Source: Capra hircus
Taxonomy: Eukaryota; Chordata; Mammalia; Artiodactyla; Bovidae
Assembly (NCBI RefSeq): GCF_001704415.2
Contig: NC_030814.1
Coordinates: 71,417,121 to 71,481,120 of the forward strand
Reading direction: 5' to 3'
Length of the DNA: 64,000 nucleotides
Part shown: in pieces, positions 44,932 to 56,154 of the stretch
Layout of the letters: every line of letters starts with the position of its first letter
Numbering within the stretch: position 1 is the stretch's first letter
Made by a program: the position numbers and the translations under genes
Notes under the pieces: model-generated
Told to the model about the DNA's origin: nothing
What the model saw: the letters and a program-made list of their open reading frames with translations, nothing else
Databases searched by the model: none

Positions 44932-45641
44932 CAAGACGGTGAAGTAGAAAGACGTGACTCGTCTCCTCCTGCAAGAACACCAAAATTGCAACGAGCTATT
45001 GAATAACCATTGACAGCAGGACGCTGGAACCCACCAAAAAAAGATACCCTATGTCCAAAGACAAAGAAGAAGCCGAAACGAGACGGTAGGAGGGGCCTAA
45101 AATAGAATAAAATCAAATCCCATACCCTCCTGGTGGGTGACCCACAAACTGAAGAAGAATAATACCAAAGAAATTCCACTTTCGTGAAGGCTCTGGACCA
45201 CACATCAGGCTTCCCAGCTGGAGGATCTGACAAAGGAACTGGGACTACCCAGGGAATCTAGCCTTGCAGGCCAGCAGGATTTGATTACAGGACATCCACG
45301 GGACTGGAGGGAACAGAGATTCAGTCTTGGAGGGCACACGCAAAATCTTGTATGCACCAAAATCCAGAGAAAAGGCAATTGAACCAAAACTACCTGCTCG
45401 TGTTGGAAGGTCTCCTGTGGAGGTGTGGGTCAGCAGGTGCTCACCACAGGGATGGGGGCACTGACAGCATCAGGTTGGGAAGGTTCCCTTTGGCATAAGC
45501 CCTCTTGGAGTTCACCATTAACCCTACCATAGAGCCTGTACACTCCAGGGCTGGGTCACCTCAGACCAAACAACTACCAGGGAGGGAGTGCAACCCCACC
45601 CATCAGCAGATAATTAGGTTAAAGGTTTACTGAGCAAGGCC

Positions 45642-45995
45642 TTGCCCACCAGAGCAAGACCAAGTTTTTCCCATGCCAGTCCCTCCCATCAGGAAGCTTA
45701 CACAAGGCTCCCAGCCTCACCCATCAGAGGGCAGACAGAGCAAGAAGCACAGTCCTACAGTCCCAAAACAAAAATGTATTACAGAAATTTACTCATGATG
45801 AGAAAGCAGAAAGTTATATCCCAGATGAAGGGACAAGATAAAACCCCAGAAAAACAACTAAATGAAGTGGAGATAGGCAAACTTCCAGAAAGAAAAGAGT
45901 TCAGAGAAATGATAGTGAAGATGATCCAGGATCTCAGGAAAACGATGGAGAAGATGCAAGGAAAGGCTGCCAAACACCTAGAAGAACTGAACTAG
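45642..45995 (+). pseudogene. L1 ORF1 N-terminal fragment
   Basis: The L1 ORF1-like part begins about 45 codons into the frame, with QMKGQDKTPEKQLNEVEIG followed by the charged, heptad-like stretch (EMIVKMIQDLRKTMEKMQGK) of the coiled coil. It ends at a stop shortly before the SINE insertion. The C-terminal part continues in other frames after 46240. The first ~45 codons are probably 5' UTR rather than protein. Confidence 0.78.
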
Positions 45996-46006
45996 CAAAC
46001 AGAGAT

Positions 46007-46241
46007 GTATAACACGCTGCTGGTGGTGGTTTAGTCGCTAAGTTGTTTCTGACTCTTGTGACCCCACGGACTGGGAACCTACCAGGCTCCTCTGTCCATG
46101 GGATTCTCCAGGCAAGAATGCTGGAGTGGGTTGCCATTTCCTTCTCCGGGAGATCTCCCCAGCCCCGAAATCAAACCCAGATCTCCTGCCTTGCAGGCAG
46201 ATTCTTTACTGACTGAGCTACAAGGGAAGCCCGTATAATAC
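46007..46241 (-). mobile_element. Bov-tA2 SINE with target duplication, in L1 ORF1
   Basis: Body 46016-46232, antisense. GTATAACAC (46007-46015) and GTATAATAC (46233-46241) differ at one base. Confidence 0.93.
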
Positions 46242-47040
46242 ACTAGAAGGATCAATAGCCCAATAACCAAGGCAGAAGCACAGATAAATGACCTGGAGGA
46301 CAGAAGGGTGGAAATCACTGCCACAGAATAGAATATAGAAAAAGAATGAAGAGAAATGAAAACAGTCCAAGAGACCTCTGGGACAACATTAAAGGCACTA
46401 ACATTAGCATTATAGGGGTCCCAGAAGGAGGAGAGAGAGGGAACCTGAGAAGATATTTGAAGAGCTAATAGCCGAAAACTTCCATAACATGGAAATAGTC
46501 AACCAAGTCCAGGAAGCCCAGAGTCCCAGGCAGGATGAACCCAAGGAGGAACACACTGAGACACATAGTAATCAAACTGACAAAATTTAAAGACAAAGAT
46601 AAAACATTAAAAACAACAAGGGAAAAACAACAAATAGCATACAAGTGATCTCCCATCACGCTATCTGAGGATTTCTCAACAGAAACTCTACAAACCAGAA
46701 GGGAATGGCATGATATATTTAAAGTGATGAAAGGGAAGAACCTACAACCAAGAACACTCTACCTCTCCTTCAGATTTGATGAGAAATCAAAAGCTTTCCA
46801 GACAAGCAAAAGTTAAGAGAATTCAGCACCACCAAACCAGCTTTACAACAAATGCTAAAGGAATTTCTCTAGGCAGGAAACACAAGAGAAGGAAAAGACC
46901 TGCAGAAAATAATCCCAAAACAATTTAGAAAATGGTAATAGGATCATACATATCAATCATTACCTTAAATCCAAATGGATTAAATGCACCAACCAAAATA
47001 CATACACTGGCTGGGTGGATGAAAGCATGTGCATATATGC

Positions 47041-47774
47041 ACTTCCACTTACCACATCACTCTGCTTGACCTCCCCAACTGCACGTAATTATTTTATATC
47101 ATTAAGTTAATCATGTTTCCATTATGACTTGCAATTGTAATTACCTTTAATTTTTTGTCTGGCTATTGATTGTGGAAACTGATAAGCATCTTTCACTATT
47201 GGGATTATGTAACTATTACTCACTTAACACCATTATATTATGATTGGTCAATGGAAAAATAATAGAATTCTTTATTACCAAAACTGCCATTTAGTAGAAA
47301 AACCTGTAATCACTTTTTAAAATCCAGATGCGTATCAGAATTATCTTGGAATTTTTTGAAAAATACAAATGCCCTGATATTGCTTTTTTTCTCCAAAGTT
47401 TCAGATATGTTTCGAATGAGCAGCCATGTTTAAAAACAACTGGACTATATGATTATCTTTTACTTTTGTCTAGTTTGTTTCACTTTTTCTATTTCATATT
47501 CAGTGCTCCCATTTCACTTAGTTTATGTTTTCCAATTTCTCCACCTCTTTTTTTTTTTTTGATGTTCTTTCTCAAGCTTCTATCAAGCATAGTTGAAAAG
47601 TTTTTGTATACATGGATATAAATACTATGTATGTATTTCAGAAAAATTATGAACTTGTGTGTAACTATAATTTTTTAATAATATGAATAGAGTGCTAGAT
47701 TTCTAATTTAAAATTTCTAATTAAAAAAATTTCTAATTTGATTTAGTATGAATAGACTGCTAGATTTCTAATTA
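47041..47774. other. unassigned AT-rich interval
   Basis: No gene recognised. It contains a nearly repeated AATTTCTAATT stretch around 47700-47775. Confidence 0.4.
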
Positions 47775-47955
47775 AAAATAGATATGCAACAAGCAACAAA
47801 GGCTTACTGTATAGTACAGGGAACTATAGTCAGTATCTCATAATAACCTAAAATGGCAAATCTGAATAATAACGTGTATATGTATAACTGAATCACATTT
47901 CTGTGTACCTGAAACATTAAGTCAACTATACTTCAATAAAATATATTTAAGCAAA
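47775..47955 (+). mobile_element. L1 3' end fragment
   Basis: Typical L1M 3' terminus: CAGGGAACTATAGTCAGTAT, then AATGGCAAATCTGAATAATA, then TCAACTATACTTCAATAAAA. Same orientation as the 5' L1 half at 44.9 kb, but not shown to be the same copy. Confidence 0.7.
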
Positions 47956-48072
47956 ACAAAAGAACTCTAATTGACTTAAAGGAAATTAAGTGCTTATATA
48001 AATACTCAGAAATAGAAAATAATCTGCCAAAATGAATTTCAAGTTCATGTCATCTGAAAAATATTCAGTACT

Positions 48073-48311
48073 AAACTGATAGGACTTCCCTAGTGGCTCA
48101 GACAGTAAAGAAACCGCCTGCAATGTGGGAGACCTAGGTTTGATCCCTGGGTCAGGAAGATCCCCTGGAGAAGGGAACGGCAACCCACTCCTGTATTCTT
48201 GCCTGGAGAATTCCGTAGACAGAGGAGCCTGGCAGGCTATACCCCAACCCCATGGGGTCACAAAGAGTTGGACACAATCAGTAACTAACACTTTCAGTTT
48301 CAAACTGATAG
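48073..48311 (+). mobile_element. Bov-tA2 SINE with perfect target duplication
   Basis: Body 48083-48301. AAACTGATAG is repeated exactly at 48073-48082 and 48302-48311. The tail carries a CCCCAACCCC variant. Confidence 0.96.
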
Positions 48312-48399
48312 CTGATATTTAAGATGACTTCAGCTTGTTGGTTTGATTAATACAGACATTTCTTTAGACTCATCAATGTTAAGTATAGTACTTCTGTTG

Positions 48400-48865
48400 T
48401 ACCTAGGTTTCAGTTCAGTTCAGTCGCTCTCTGTGACCCTGTGGACTGCAGCACACTAGACTTCCCTGTCCATCACCAGCTCCCGCAGCTGGCTCAAACT
48501 CATGTCCCTCAAGTTGGTGATGCCATCCAACCATCTCATCCTCTGTTGTCCCCTTCTCCTCCTGCCTTCAATCTTTCCCAGCATCAGGGTCTTTTCCAAT
48601 GAGTCAGTTCTTTGCAACAGGCGGCCAAAGTATTGGAGTTTCAGCTTCAGTGTCAGTCCTTCCAATGAATAGTTAGGACTGATTTCCTTTAGGATTGACT
48701 GGTTTGATCTCCTTGCAGTCCAAGGGACTCTCGAGTCTTCTCCAACACCACAGTTCAAAAGCATCAGTTCTCTGGCACTCAGCTTTCTTTATATTCCAAC
48801 TCTCACATCCATACATGACTGCTGGAAAACCATAGCTTTGAGTAGACATACCTTTACCTAGGTTT
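48400..48865 (-). mobile_element. BovB 3' fragment with perfect target duplication
   Basis: Body 48411-48854, antisense. TACCTAGGTTT is repeated exactly at 48400-48410 and 48855-48865. An older subfamily by sequence (CTTCAATCTTTCCCAGCATC). Confidence 0.95.
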
Positions 48866-49594
48866 ACTAGATGTACTTAGGTTTGCTGGAGTTCAAATAA
48901 GGCTTTATTATATCTACTGCAGATTTGTTAGTAAGAAAAGTAACTCAATGTGGAAAACACTTTTAATGAAAGTAACATGATGTTTTCAGTAAAACAAGTT
49001 GTGAGGAAGAAAAAGAATACTGAAAAGAGTTATCCATGATCAGGATTTTCTAAGATTGCATTAAATCTAGTTGGGTGAATGGATTTTGTTCCTCATGGGC
49101 TAGGAAAAGAGTGGATTTGGTTTCTCCCTCTAAAATATTCCTGAAATGCCACTTTCGACAACAGACTGTGTGTGTTGGTTTGCCTTTAAGTGATTGGTTT
49201 TTGCTCTTGAGATCTCTGGTAACTTTGGTTGGAAAATAAGTATTGTCAGTAATCGATGATCTTACTTGACTAAATGTTTCAGAACTTCTCGTATGTAAAA
49301 TTTTAATTAAAGTTATTTTGATTTACAGCTAATATTGGGATGCTTTAGATGGCCCCTGAGGCTTCTCAGAGAAATATTTAGCTAGAATTACTTGATATGT
49401 TGAGTTAAATGTAATCATTTGTAATTCTAGTGATTGTAACCAAGTTTCTTTATAGATTACACTGTAATCAGATGTTTAACCTTGCTTGTTAAGTCTTTTG
49501 TTATTTATAGACAGTTATTTTTGTACCTGGATGCTTTTACAAAAAGTGCTTCGTTATCAAGGAGATTCATAGAAAAGCTATGGAAGCAGTTACA
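48866..49594. other. unassigned AT-rich interval
   Basis: No gene or repeat recognised. Confidence 0.4.
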
Positions 49595-50228
49595 ACAGCC
49601 ACATCAGCATGATGGCTGTGTCCCGCGAGTGTATGCTCCTCGGTTCTTTGTCTCGTCACAACAAAGATGTGGAGCGACGGACAGTAAAGCCCTCGGCGCG
49701 TCACAGCTCTCGGGTCTTGGACAAACCGTGTTATAGCTCTTAGGCAAATCAGCGTTCCAGCTCTTTTTTGTTTAGAAGATAGCAGGAGAATCCATCCTCG
49801 AAGCATGAGGACCCAAAGACTTGAAGAGAAGAGAGTGGAGGAGCGCGTGGGGGAGGGAGAGAGAGGGAGAGACAGAGAAAGAGCGCACGCATGCGGGAGA
49901 GAAAGAGAGACAGCAAGCCCTCTGGCTCCTCCTTTTATATGTTTTCCTCCCCTGGGCCTGCCCTGTGCAAGTTGGGCTTAGCCAGGAGCGCTGTTTGTTC
50001 CACCTGAAGTCTTCACTCTGGTCCTCAGACCTTCCTCTGACCTTCCTTGTTTTTTAGCCACCACCATTTTGGACTCATTTTCCCTATTCTACCTTCCTAA
50101 CAGCTGTACAAGGATTTCCAGCCCATACTGACTTAAAACAAGGAGCTGTCCTCCCCTGAGGCCCCTAGATCAGGCATCCAGAGATTTCTACTCCTTGACA
50201 GGCAGAGTCAACACCCCTACTGAGCCTT
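49595..50228 (-). mobile_element. LTR-like sequence, antisense, flanked by 12 bp direct repeats
   Basis: Read on the minus strand it has ATATAAAAGG (complement at about 49932-49941), a GA/CT-rich and CpG-containing stretch (49853-49915), and ends near CGCGGGACACA. This is the layout of a retroviral LTR. GAAGCAGTTACA flanks it at 49583-49594 and 50229-50240, too long for a normal retroviral target duplication. Identity uncertain. Confidence 0.45.
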
Positions 50229-50303
50229 GAAGCAGTTACAGAAGACAGACTATCAAGGGCTGCTTCCCATAAGAATATGGAAGTAAGGTCTCTGAGGGGG
50301 AAA

Positions 50304-50835
50304 TGAAACAGGAGGGAGGGGGGCAGGGCACAAACTTAAAAAAATGACATAGCCTGAGGACACAACATAAACTGATTAGAACCAAATAGGTCCAAAATGG
50401 CAGTTAACTTCCACTATATCTTGAGCCTCATCATATACTCAGTGTAACATATCAGCAAGCTAACTGGCACACCCACCACGACAGTGACCTACCAGGAAAG
50501 ATCAAAAAGTGGATGGTGGACCAATTTCTGGAAATCTCCACTCCTTCCCCAAAATAGCTGGAATACACCTCCCACTCATAAGCCTATGAAATTACCCATT
50601 CCTATAAAAACTTGACAACTCTCTACCCTGGGACCTTTCACCTCCTGAGATGGCCCGCATTCTGTGGAGTGTGTTTCTCTTTAAATAAATCCACTTCTCA
50701 CCTGTCACTTTGTCTCTCACTGAATTCTGTCTGCAATGAGACGTCAAGAAATTGAGCTTCATTAAGTCCTAAGACTAGATGTGATCTCAGTTAAAAAGAT
50801 CGTGTGTTCAAGTCCCAATCTGAGTTACATGGTTT
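50304..50835 (+). mobile_element. ERV LTR, sense
   Basis: Starts TGAAACAGGAGGGAGGG, with TATAAAAA at 50603-50610 and AATAAA at 50684-50689, followed by CTCTCACTGAATTCTGTC. It is homologous in reverse complement to 42548-43162, including sequence past the polyadenylation site (GAGCTTCATT, GTGATCTCAGTT). Looks solo. Confidence 0.8.
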
Positions 50836-50943
50836 CATCTGGAGGGGCATCATTTTTTACAGGAATTACCGAGCTTCCTTCACCCACATAGAGGCAGGGA
50901 ATACTTTCCTGATCCCCTTTCCCTATAGCCATCTCATGAAGTT

Positions 50944-51287
50944 TCTTATTTATTTATTAGGCTGTGCTGGGTCTTCGTTGCTATGCGTGGGCTTTCTGTA
51001 GTTGCAGCAAGTGGGGACTACACTTCATTGCAATGCACCAGCTTCTCTTAACTGAACTTGCTGAACTGAATTGTAGCTGAGCACGGGCTCCAGGCGCATG
51101 GGCTTCAGTTGCAGCATGTGGGCTCAGTAGTTGTGGTTCCTGGGCTCTAGAGCACAGGCTCAAGAGTTGCGGTGCACAGGCTTAGTTACTCTGTGGCATG
51201 TGGGATCTTCCCAGACCAGGGATCAAACCCATATCCCCTGCATTCGCAGGTGGATTCTTAACCACTGGACCCACCAGGGAAATCCCC
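50944..51287 (-). mobile_element. CHR SINE
   Basis: Antisense; TTATTTATTTATTAG tail side at the left, body with GGGCTCTAGAGCACAGGCTC, and head at the right (ACCACTGGACCCACCAGGGA). Confidence 0.88.
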
Positions 51288-51355
51288 ATCAAGTTTCTTT
51301 CTCCCCAATTTTTGTTTTAAAAATGTTCAACCAGTAAAGGTTTTAAAAAGCAAAG

Positions 51356-51478
51356 ATGGAATTCTCTGGCAGTCCAGTTAAGACTTGGTACTTTCACTGC
51401 CATCGGCCCAGGTTCAACCCCTAGTCAGGGAACTAAGATCCCAGAAACTGCAAGGCACCATCAAAAATAAAAAAGAAG
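51356..51478 (+). mobile_element. CHR SINE fragment
   Basis: Sense head TTCTCTGGCAGTCCAGTTAA, then CCTAGTCAGGGAACTAAGAT and an A-rich tail. Confidence 0.8.
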
Positions 51479-51650
51479 AAAAGAAATTGTCTGGAAGACA
51501 CTCATGTTCTTATTTGCTTTGGAAGGAAGTTTTCTCACTACTGAGCGAAATATCTGTCCCTTAATGAAGACAAACCCAATGCAAGGTGTGCCGGGGATTG
51601 ACTGGTCAGTGTGGGTGGGAGACCTGTATTTCGAGGTTGCAGGATTGCGT

Positions 51651-51853
51651 GCTAAATTGCTTCAGTAATGTCCGACTCTGTGACTGCAAGACTGCAGCCC
51701 GCCAGGCTCCTCTGTCTGTGGGATTTCCCAGGCAAGAACACTAGAGTGGTTTGCCATTTCCTCCTCCAGGGGATCTTGCCGACCAAGGGACTGAACCAGC
51801 ATCCCTTACATTGGCAGGCGGGTTCTTAATCACTAGCGCCACCTGGGAACCCG
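51651..51853 (-). mobile_element. Bov-tA2 SINE
   Basis: Antisense; ends at the right with CTAGCGCCACCTGGGAACCC. GGATTG occurs on both sides as a short possible target duplication. Confidence 0.9.
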
Positions 51854-52440
51854 GGATTGGCTACAGGAAGCAAATGACCACAAGGGGGCGGTAAAAACCG
51901 GTGGATGAATGGCGAGCTCTTGCTGGGAATGGGAATAAAACAGCCTCCATTCAGCACCTGGAGTCTCTCTTGCTTATAGCACAGAGACCTACCCTCTTAA
52001 CTTTCATCATGGCACTTCTATAGTGAGATGTCTCTTTGTCTATATTGGCTGGGGCAAGTAGAACAGGGGGTGAACAGGAATTAATCACAAAGATTATCCC
52101 TACCCAGTCCACACTATGTCTTTCCCCTTCCCAGGAGGAGGCAGAGGCCTAGGGTGGGCGTGGGGTGCTGCCAGGCTCTTGTTGTTAAATCTGAACTCCT
52201 TCTCAGGGGCTATCAGACTGTGCCAGAAGGAGTGTAATGAAAATATTGGGTGTTTTCCAAGAGGATCTGAAGCAGGAGATAGATGGGCTCGAGGCTGAGC
52301 AGCTAGAATCTGTCCACTGTGGACAGATACTCCAAGATGAAGATGATAGGTGGAGTGAGAGAGGAGCTGTGCCAGATGAAAGAGAGCCCACATATTCTCA
52401 TTCTGGAGGTCAAGGAGACCTTCCTGACTACACATGAGGC
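51854..52440. other. unassigned interval
   Basis: Single-copy texture. Small overlapping open frames on both strands (52100-52435) lack domains. Confidence 0.35.
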
Positions 52441-52960
52441 TCCTTGAGAGCTAAAACGGAGGGGTGCCATCCCATAGTAGGTGATGTCAACCTACCCATA
52501 GGCCTCTTCACTAGAATCCATCTTGGCTAAGAGATATGCACACACATAGGAGAGGACCCTGAGATAAACCAATTATGGACTCAGATTCAAGCAAAGCAAG
52601 ATGACTGACCAGAGGAAACCCGGAAGAAATGCTCCATGTGATTCAAACGGCCACAAGGGCATGACTCTTTCTCTGAGCCCACACATGTGTCTACCCACAC
52701 ATACCCTTTTCCCTCCTAATAAACACTTTACCTGTTTCGCTGCTTTCCATTTTTGTGTGTGGGAAGTCATTTCTACAAAGCCGGTGGGCCCATGCCTCAT
52801 CACCGGCCACTGGCTCTGCTGGTCTGGTGGCTAGTATTCAGTGCTCTTGGCCTGACTTTAGTCTCTGGGGTACCAGACTTTAGGCTCTGGTACCAGAATC
52901 CTGCTTCAAGGCACTGCAGGCCGAGGCCAACCAGACTCAGAACTGCTGTGGTATTTTAGG
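52441..52960 (+). mobile_element. LTR-like sequence, sense
   Basis: Carries a polyadenylation signal AATAAA (52718-52723) followed by a GT-rich segment and GGTACCAGACTTTAGGCTCT, consistent with R/U5 of a ruminant ERV LTR. Family and left boundary are not established. Confidence 0.45.
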
Positions 52961-53374
52961 AGGTTAAAAAAAGGAAAGTGGCTCACTTCTTGTGCATGGC
53001 TTCCTGGGACTGAGAAGGGCCAAAGTTGTGAAATGCACGAGGGTTGGATACCTGGGCCTGCTCAGACCGTGCATTCTGATACAGCAGCACTTTGTGTGGG
53101 TTTGGCCCCGACAGAACAGTAAAATGGCATAGTGCGCAAGGCCGTTCTCCTCTGAGGTTCTCTCTGGCCAGTGATGTTATCTCCTGCAGGAGGGCAGCAG
53201 AAACCATCCACCGAGCTGGGCTCTTGCTCTGAGAGATACAAGGCATTGTTTGGAGGATCTCCCCTCCTACTTTCTCCCTCCCTCTTCCTCTCCCATCTTT
53301 CCCTTCTCCCATGGAAAATTTAGCACAAGCATGAGAGGGACAAAGAGAACAAGGTACCCTTGTACCTACCGGTC
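52961..53374. other. unassigned interval
   Basis: No gene or repeat recognised. Confidence 0.35.
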
Positions 53375-53575
53375 AGCTACAGTGAGCATCTCATGACCGC
53401 TCTTATTTCATCTTTATCCCTCCCTCTCCACTCCCACCACTGAATTATTTCACAGCAAATTCTAGCTATTATAACATCTTCCCCAGATGTTTTAGGCTTC
53501 ATCTCTAAAGGGTGAGAGTTGTTTTTTAAATCCAAGCACAGTTCCACTATCATACCTTGGTATCTTTTAATACCC
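53375..53575 (-). mobile_element. L1M-type 3' UTR fragment
   Basis: Antisense old L1 3' UTR (TTTCACAGCAAATTCTAGC; compare the fragment at 5.1 kb). Confidence 0.5.
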
Positions 53576-53654
53576 AATCCCTACTCACATTTTCCTCTTT
53601 ATAAAGAATATATTTTTATAGTTGATTGGTTCAGTTCAGAATCGAAAGAAACGG

Positions 53655-53847
53655 ATAGTCGCTCAGTTGTGTCCAGCTCTTTGCAACCCCATGGACTGTA
53701 GCCCACCAAGCTCCTCTCCACGGAATTCTCCAGGCAGAAATACTGGAGTGGGTAGCCATTCCCTTCTCCAGGGGATCTTCCCAAACCAGGGATCGAACCT
53801 GGGTCTCCCACATTGCAGGTGGATTCTTTACTCTCTGAGCCACCACC
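53655..53847 (-). mobile_element. Bov-tA2 SINE
   Basis: Antisense; from GTCGCTCAGTTGTGTCCAGC to the tRNA head TCTGAGCCACCACC. Confidence 0.9.
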
Positions 53848-54639
53848 TAAGGATCCACCTAAAATCCACATTTCACATTTGGTGGATGGGTCTCTTAGGT
53901 CTCTTTCTCTTTTTTAAAAAGTATTTTATTATTTTAATATTATTTTAAATAATTTTATTATTTAAATATTTAAAGTGTTTCCAAAGACTTTTTCTTTTTT
54001 TAAAAATTAAGGTATCTGGACAACTCAGTCATTTGTCACATTTAGCTCTCCCACTACCATACAAGATACTTGGTTCAGGTCAAAGTGCAAATTTTTTTGA
54101 TCATCTTTATGTAAGTATTTCTTGTCTATCTAGAAAGAAGGTGAGTAAAGATTTGTTTATAGTTAATTCTATGTTTTAATGTTCACCATTCAAATATTTG
54201 AATTCAGTTGATTCATTTTGCTTCCCTTTAAGTAATAAAAATTGATAGTGTCCTAGCTAAGCTTGTTGTTCATTTCTGTTCATCTTGGGACAAGCAGTGG
54301 TGACAGCAGCCATCACTGAGAGCACAGGATCCTTTTGTCAATAGATCCCATCAGCAAAACTTCCGAGAGTGAAAAGAGGGTGCATACGAGGATGCTGAGA
54401 CCAAAGCCATAGGTTGCGTGTGTGCTTACCCTGGCTCTCACAGAGCATCACCAGAAGTGTCTGCACTGCTTATAACTACTATAGATATCAATAGTCTTAT
54501 TTCTGTTTTGATTAAAATTTGTATCAGAAGATTATATATTTCATCAGTACAAAACATGTATATGATTAAATGTGTATATAAGGTATAAAAATAATAAAAT
54601 GAGCCCTTATGTGCCCAACATCCAGCATAAGAACTGGAA
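53848..54639. other. unassigned AT-rich interval
   Basis: Includes an ATTTTATTATTTTAAT-rich stretch at 53920-53975. No gene recognised. Confidence 0.35.
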
Positions 54640-54770
54640 CTCAGGAGGGAAGTTCAAGAGGGAGGGGACACATGTATACCTATGGCTGACTCATGTTGAC
54701 ATACGGCAGAAACCAACACACTATTGTAAAGCAATTACCCTCCAATTAAACATAAATTCAAAAAAGAAAT
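54640..54770 (+). mobile_element. ruminant L1 3' end
   Basis: GGGGACACATGTATACCTAT to CAATTACCCTCCAATTAAAC plus an A-rich tail. This is the terminal L1 3' UTR, heavily 5'-truncated. Confidence 0.85.
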
Positions 54771-54943
54771 GGAGCTCTAAGAGTGTCTGTGAAGCTTCTC
54801 CCTCCTCACCCACCATGGTAAACCTGTCCTGAATTTTTATCAATCCTGCTTTCCTTTATATCTTACCACATATGTATGTACATGCGTTGTTAAAGACCAT
54901 ATTGTTTTTTCTTTGTGTGTGTGTGTGTTGCTTTTTTCTTTTT

Positions 54944-55275
54944 TATATAATTTCGCTTACTCATTTTGCTGGATCTTCATTGCTCTGTGGAGTTTTCCTC
55001 CAGTTGTCGTGAGCAAGGGCTACTGCAGCTGTGGCTTCCCGTCGTGGCGGCTTCTCCTGTTGCGTGGCGTAGGTTCTAGAGCACGCAGGCTTCAGTAGCT
55101 GCAGGCTGTGTGCTCAGGAGCTGTGGTTCCTGGGCGCTAGGGCGCAGGCTCAACAGTTGTGATGCATGGGCTTAGTTGCTCCACAGCATGTGGGATCTTC
55201 CCAGACCAGGGATTGAACCCGTGTCTCCTGCATTGGCAGACAGATTCTTTACCTCTGAGCCACCAGAGAAGCCCG
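54944..55275 (-). mobile_element. CHR SINE
   Basis: Antisense; body with GGTTCTAGAGCACGCAGGCT, head TCTGAGCCACCAGAGAAGCC at the right. Confidence 0.88.
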
Positions 55276-55679
55276 AATACGTAGTTTAGTGTTGCTTGTC
55301 TTTGAACTTTTCAAAAGGTATTGTTTTTTGTATTTTTCTGATTTGCCTTTTTCTCTCAACCTTATGTTTGCAGGATTCATTCATACTGATGTAAATAGTA
55401 CATTTGCACTGCTAATGTCGTCTCAGTGTGTGTCGCAATCACTAATCCATTGCTCCATCAGACACTGGCTTATTTCCTGTTTTTGTTTTTGTTTTTTTAA
55501 ATTACAGGCAAATTTACCTTCAGGCTTCTTACTCCCATGCTCTGGTGTACGCGTGTAAGAGTTTATACTTGGCTAAATGGTGCCAGAACAACTGATGAAC
55601 TTATACTCCTACAAGCAGTGCTTGAGACTTAGCAACACAGCTTTTAATTTGTGTCAATCTGATAAAGATAAACTAGTAT
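55276..55679. other. unassigned interval
   Basis: L1-3'UTR-like texture around 55300-55620; not assigned. Confidence 0.35.
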
Positions 55680-55837
55680 CTAACTGTGTTTTTTTCTTTT
55701 CTATTTATTTTTATTTATTTATTTGACTACTCCAAGTCTTAGTTGTGGCATGTGGAATCTAATTTTCTGACCCAAGCACCCTGCGTTGGAAAGACAGAGT
55801 CTTAGCCACTAGACCACCAGGGAAGTGCCTAACTGTG
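55680..55837 (-). mobile_element. CHR SINE with perfect target duplication
   Basis: Body 55689-55828. CTAACTGTG is repeated at 55680-55688 and 55829-55837. Confidence 0.92.
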
Positions 55838-55970
55838 CTTTTGATGTGGATTTTTCTGACTACTATGGGTCAGAAATTCTTTCAGATTTTTTTATCTTTA
55901 TATTTCCTTCTCCAGGAAGCAGATTATTTGTCTATTGTTGTCATGGAGAGGTTTGTTTCCTTTAAATATA

Positions 55971-56154
55971 TGTTATAGTTTCTTTTTTTAAGATATATAT
56001 TTATATTTTTATTCATTCATTCATTTATGTATGCTGTGCCCGGTCTTAGTTGCATGTGGAGTCTAGTTCCCTGACTTGGGATTGAACCCAGGCCCCTTGC
56101 ATTCGGATATCTGAGTCTTAGCCACTGGACCGCCCTGGAAGTCCTGTGTTATAG
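55971..56154 (-). mobile_element. CHR SINE with perfect target duplication
   Basis: Body 55979-56146, with ATTC repeats near 56012. TGTTATAG is repeated at 55971-55978 and 56147-56154. Confidence 0.9.

Larger units (their letters stand above)
44932..47040 (+). mobile_element. 5' half of an L1 (5' UTR, ORF1, start of ORF2)
   Basis: Sense L1 whose 5' end (GTTCAAGACGGTGAAGTAG, like the L1 start) is present. It runs through ORF1 and just into ORF2 (CAAATGGATTAAATGCACC near 46970) and then stops without a 3' UTR or A-tail. L1 copies are normally truncated at the 5' end, so the missing 3' half implies a later deletion or rearrangement. A Bov-tA2 is inserted at 46016-46232. Confidence 0.82.

Noticed and set aside
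50780..50835. tRNA-like T-arm (GTGTTCAAGTCCCA)
   Set aside because: No acceptor stem, D-arm or anticodon arm fits, and the segment belongs to an LTR shared with 42.55 kb.
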